NCBI RefSeq assembly: GCF_963664135.1
Contig: NZ_OY760905.1
Coordinates: 62,001-126,000 of the forward strand
From: an uncultured Acetobacterium sp.
Lineage (GTDB): Bacteria; Bacillota; Clostridia; Eubacteriales; Eubacteriaceae
Reading direction: 5' to 3'
Length of the DNA: 64,000 bases
Below the pieces are notes generated by a model. The model saw only the letters and a list, made by a program, of their open reading frames with translations, was not told the DNA's origin and did no database searches. Shown in pieces: positions 61,342 to 64,000 of this stretch (its first letter is position 1; each line of letters opens with the position of its first letter). The translations under genes were made by a program, and so were the position numbers.

Positions 61342-61887
61342 ATGTTAACAGAAAAGTTTAAAAAGTCAGAAGAATTAGAAAAACTAATGCAGTTTACCTA
61401 TCCGGGAATTACCTTGCTGATCCGAGACACCAATCTTGGCGATCTGGGATCAAAATATAAGGTTGGGATGATCTTAAAGGAACTGGGTTTTACTGATGCC
61501 AGTTTGCGAAGAGGGGGGATGGTCACGACGCATCGTTTAGCAATTTTGTCCAATCATTATGCCAATATGCAAGCCTATGAGCACAATACCCATTGGGGGC
61601 TTTGTGTCATTGATTCAGGTTCGCGTTTTAAGGTTTTGGATACCTATACGTTGGGAAACAAGACTCAGATTATTTTGCTGCACCTACCTGAAAAAGGCTG
61701 GGAAGTCTTTGATGAGGTTGCAACGGATATTGATCAGGAGGTTGTTGGTATTGTTCGGGAAGGCTTTAAACATTGCCTCAATTTGCCACCGATTCCGGAA
61801 CTTAGTAGTACAAACTGGTTGAATCGATGTCACTATCCGGTTGGCATGTCTGAAACTGGTGATTATTTCCCTCTCGGGGACTATTAG
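61342..61887 (+). CDS. Conserved-looking protein of unknown function
   Basis: 181 residues, not recognised. Features: TYPGITLLIRDTNLGDLGSK near 20-39, RRGGMVTTHRLAILSNHYAN, THWGLCVIDSGSRFKVLDTY (a mixed alpha-beta core) and a C-terminal PVGMSETGDYFPLGDY. No signal peptide, membrane helix or metal motif beyond scattered His/Cys. ATG 61342 with GGAG ahead, 4 bp after the QueG-like gene; the frame extends back to 61273 inside that gene. Likely co-transcribed with it and the stomatin homologue 15 bp downstream. Confidence 0.7.
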   Translation: MLTEKFKKSEELEKLMQFTYPGITLLIRDTNLGDLGSKYKVGMILKELGFTDASLRRGGMVTTHRLAILSNHYANMQAYEHNTHWGLCVIDSGSRFKVLDTYTLGNKTQIILLHLPEKGWEVFDEVATDIDQEVVGIVREGFKHCLNLPPIPELSSTNWLNRCHYPVGMSETGDYFPLGDY

Positions 61888-61902
61888 AAGGAGTATAAAA
61901 AC

Positions 61903-62757
61903 ATGATTTTATTTTTATTGATTCTCGTTCTTGCGTTAGCTTTTTTTCTGGCTGGGGTTCGGATTATTCGACCAACAAGTCGTGGTCTAATTGAAACATT
62001 TGGAAAGTACACAAAGTATGCAGAACCCGGTTTTCACTGGATCATAATCGGGGTGCAAAAAATTTATATTGTAAACGTCACGGAGCAAATGTTTAATGCT
62101 GAGCCGCAGGTCATTATTACCAATGATAATCTTAATGCAACCGTTGATGCTCAGATTTATTTTAAGGTCAAGCCTGATGAGGAGAGTGTCAAGAACTCCG
62201 TTTACAACGTCAATAATTATAAGGTGCAGATTGTCAACCTTGCCCGGACCACCTTACGTAATATCATCGGGACAATGACATTAAAATCGGCAAATAGTGA
62301 ACGAAGTATTATTAATACTGACTTGCTTAAAACATTAAAAGAAGAAACGGACAAATGGGGCATCGATATTGTTCGGGCCGAGTTAAGAGAAATTGATCCG
62401 CCTCAGGATGTTCAGGAAACCATGAACAAGGTCGTTAAAGCAGAAAATGAAAAAGTTGCGGCGATCGATTTTGCCACTGCAGCAGAAACGACTGCAGATG
62501 GGGTAAAACGTGCGGAAATCAAAAAAGCAGAGGGGATCAAACAAGCCCGAATTCTTGAAGCAGAAGGCGAAGCATTTGCAATCAAATTAGTTAATGAAGC
62601 GGCAGAAGAGTATTTTGTTGGGAATGCTCAATTATTAAAGCAATTGCAGACCACCGAAATCGCCTTAAAAAACAATGCTAAAATTGTTGTACCATCAAAT
62701 GCCCAACTGATTAATGTAATCGGTGAAATGTCGGGAATTTTACCAATTGAAAAATAA
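61903..62757 (+). CDS. SPFH/band-7 (stomatin-like) membrane protein
   Basis: 284 residues: N-terminal hairpin anchor (LFLLILVLALAFFLAGV), then the band-7 domain RIIRPTSRGLIETFGKYTKY, PGFHWIIIGVQKIYIVNVTEQM, DAQIYFKVKPDEESV, GTMTLKSANSERSIIN. The C-terminal Ala/Glu-rich coiled coil (AEIKKAEGIKQARILEAEGE) mediates oligomers. Stomatin-like proteins organise membrane microdomains and often pair with a NfeD protein, but no nfeD is visible. AGAAGGAG precedes ATG. Confidence 0.92.
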   Translation: MILFLLILVLALAFFLAGVRIIRPTSRGLIETFGKYTKYAEPGFHWIIIGVQKIYIVNVTEQMFNAEPQVIITNDNLNATVDAQIYFKVKPDEESVKNSVYNVNNYKVQIVNLARTTLRNIIGTMTLKSANSERSIINTDLLKTLKEETDKWGIDIVRAELREIDPPQDVQETMNKVVKAENEKVAAIDFATAAETTADGVKRAEIKKAEGIKQARILEAEGEAFAIKLVNEAAEEYFVGNAQLLKQLQTTEIALKNNAKIVVPSNAQLINVIGEMSGILPIEK

Positions 62758-62759
62758 TT

Positions 62760-62810
62760 AATAAACACAAGCACTGATCATAAGATTGGTGCTTGTGTTT
62801 ATTGTTTTTT
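62760..62810 (+). terminator. Strong rho-independent terminator after the stomatin gene
   Basis: AATAAACACAAGCAC pairs perfectly with GTGCTTGTGTTTATT (15 bp) around a 14-base loop, then TTTTTT appears after one G. The 175 bp following it show nothing recognisable. Confidence 0.9.
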
Positions 62811-62985
62811 GATCATCGAAGAAAGTTTTAGTAGGATAAAATAAATTGCAAATGATTAGCAGGGAGGATTCAGGGGTAGATAGTTTAATAATAAACTGAA
62901 TTCAGTCTACCATAAAGAAGTTGGCACAATATAAAATAGACTTAGACCAGTAGCAACTGAACAGAATTTGATTGGGGTGAATAAA

Positions 62986-64000
62986 ATGGATGTTCAGAAA
63001 AACGACCAGCGTTACAATAAAGAATCTTTTTTTGAAGAACTATTTAGACACAATCAGGAAATCATGCTTCTGATCAATCCGGATTCATTAAAAATCGAAG
63101 ATTGCAATCGCTCCGCCTGTTTGTTTTATGGTTTAACACATGATGAAATGGTCACAAAAAAAATTGGCGATTTTAATTGCTTAAATGAAGAAATGCTCAA
63201 GAAAGAAGTCGAAAGCGCCAAAGAAAGCAAAAGAAATAAGTTTTATTTTAAACATCGATTGTCAAATGGCGAAATCAGAGATGTTGAAGTACACGCAAGT
63301 CCCTTATCACTGGCAGGTGATGATTATTTGTTATCAACTGTGAGAGATATTACTGATGATCAAATGGATAGTCAGGCACTCAGAAAAGAAAATATCCTTT
63401 TGGAAAAACGGGTATCAGAACGAACCTATGAACTGGAAGAGCTCAATAAGCAGCTTGCTACCGCAAAAGCAGAATTGGAACGCGAGCTGGTTTTTGTCAG
63501 AGCTTTGTTTGAGAGCATTCCCGGATATCTTTATGTATATGATGAAAGCGGAAGACTGATTAAATGGAATAAAAAACACGCTGAAATGACGGGGTATTCA
63601 TCAGCCGAATTGGCCCAAATGACCATTGATAAATGGTTTGAAGGGGACGATTTAGTTCGTGTTTTGGCAGCGGTTGACCAGGTTTTTAAAACGGGATATG
63701 GCGAAGTAGAAGCTAATTTAATCAAAAAAAATGGCGAAAAGCTGCTTATTCGTTCAAACGGCGTCGTCATGACGCTTGATGGAAAGAAATATTTTACGGG
63801 TATTGGCCTTGATATTACCGAACAGCGCCAATTGGAAGCGCAACTGGCAAAAGATAGTAAGTTATTGGAAACAACATTAATCTCGGTTGGGGATGGTGTG
63901 ATTTCCTGCGATCAGGAGGGGCGGGTTTTATTTATTAATCGGGTGGCAGAGAATTTGACCGGCTGGACCAAAAAAGAGGCGTTAAATAAACCCATCGAAT
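62986..64000 (+). CDS. Multi-PAS sensor protein, N-terminal part (runs off the window)
   Basis: 338 codons visible from ATG 62986 (GGGGTG 6 bases upstream), open to the window end. Three PAS/PAC units: about 15-125 (QEIMLLINPDSLKIEDCNRS ... VRDITDDQ), about 160-285 after a coiled coil (FESIPGYLYVYDESGRLIKW ... GLDITEQR), and one starting near 295 (LISVGDGVISCDQEGRVLFI, TGWTKKEALNKP). No membrane helix or signal, so a cytoplasmic sensor. The output (kinase, GGDEF, EAL or HD-GYP) lies outside. Given the neighbours, a c-di-GMP enzyme is plausible. Confidence 0.85.
   Translation, partial: MDVQKNDQRYNKESFFEELFRHNQEIMLLINPDSLKIEDCNRSACLFYGLTHDEMVTKKIGDFNCLNEEMLKKEVESAKESKRNKFYFKHRLSNGEIRDVEVHASPLSLAGDDYLLSTVRDITDDQMDSQALRKENILLEKRVSERTYELEELNKQLATAKAELERELVFVRALFESIPGYLYVYDESGRLIKWNKKHAEMTGYSSAELAQMTIDKWFEGDDLVRVLAAVDQVFKTGYGEVEANLIKKNGEKLLIRSNGVVMTLDGKKYFTGIGLDITEQRQLEAQLAKDSKLLETTLISVGDGVISCDQEGRVLFINRVAENLTGWTKKEALNKPIE

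Noticed and set aside
62920-62936. TTGGCAC motif as a sigma-54 promoter of the PAS gene
   Set aside because: The -12 element (TTGC-like, 5 bases on) is missing; only the -24-like half matches.

Overview
The window is a chromosomal segment of an anaerobic Bacillota. Its gene order (tmcAL, ackA, yceD-rpmF-plsX-acpP, rnc-smc-ftsY, ylxM-ffh-rpsP-khpA-rimM-trmD-rplS, lepB, rbgA, rnhB, yraN) is typical of Clostridia. ChW repeats, class I c-di-GMP riboswitches and a strongly translated acetate kinase suggest an acetogen of the Eubacteriaceae, most likely Acetobacterium or a close relative. That placement is by recognition of gene order and style, not by a search.

Layout. 1-2.3 kb: a truncated carboxylesterase and tmcAL on the minus strand. 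2.5-20 kb: housekeeping genes for acetate formation, phospholipid start-up, RNA processing, chromosome condensation, the SRP pathway, ribosome maturation and secretion. This part is interrupted by a foreign-looking glycosyltransferase and carries three copies of a short MITE-like repeat. 20-42 kb: a large surface-polysaccharide cluster. It holds a UDP-diacetylbacillosamine branch (epsN/L/M-like, with the dehydratase at 50.1 kb), a complete wbpA-B-D-E-like set for UDP-2,3-diacetamido-glucuronate, five glycosyltransferases, a Wzy polymerase and two tandem Wzx flippases. It also holds an unusual group: two leucyl/phenylalanyl-tRNA-protein transferase (Aat)-like proteins, a VioA-like aminotransferase and a WbqC-family protein. 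42-47 kb: two secreted beta-helix (pectate-lyase-like) proteins sharing a nearly identical 1.35-kb module. The first lies behind three tandem c-di-GMP-I riboswitches and the second behind one more; a diverged third paralogue sits at 20.9 kb behind an unidentified leader. 47-54.5 kb: UDP-glucuronate/galacturonate genes, the PHP phosphatase, EpsC/PglF-like dehydratase, LCP ligase, and the chain-length regulator with its tyrosine kinase. 54.7-64 kb: an ABC-F ATPase, a membrane GGDEF-EAL protein, a decayed sensor-kinase relic, a QueG-like Fe-S protein, an unknown protein, a stomatin-like protein and the start of a multi-PAS sensor.

How it fits together. The cluster can supply bacillosamine-type, diacetamido-uronic and uronic acid sugars, assemble them on a lipid carrier (PglC/EpsL-like initiator), flip and polymerise them (Wzx/Wzy), control chain length (CpsB/C/D-like) and attach the product to the wall (LCP). 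The beta-helix proteins are probably matrix- or polysaccharide-active and under c-di-GMP control; a c-di-GMP metabolic enzyme is encoded about 10 kb away.

The best candidate for an undescribed system is the VioA / Aat-like / WbqC group. My inference is that it attaches an amino acid, possibly from aminoacyl-tRNA, to a 4-amino sugar of the polysaccharide. Both Aat-like copies have lost the catalytic glutamine of classical Aat.
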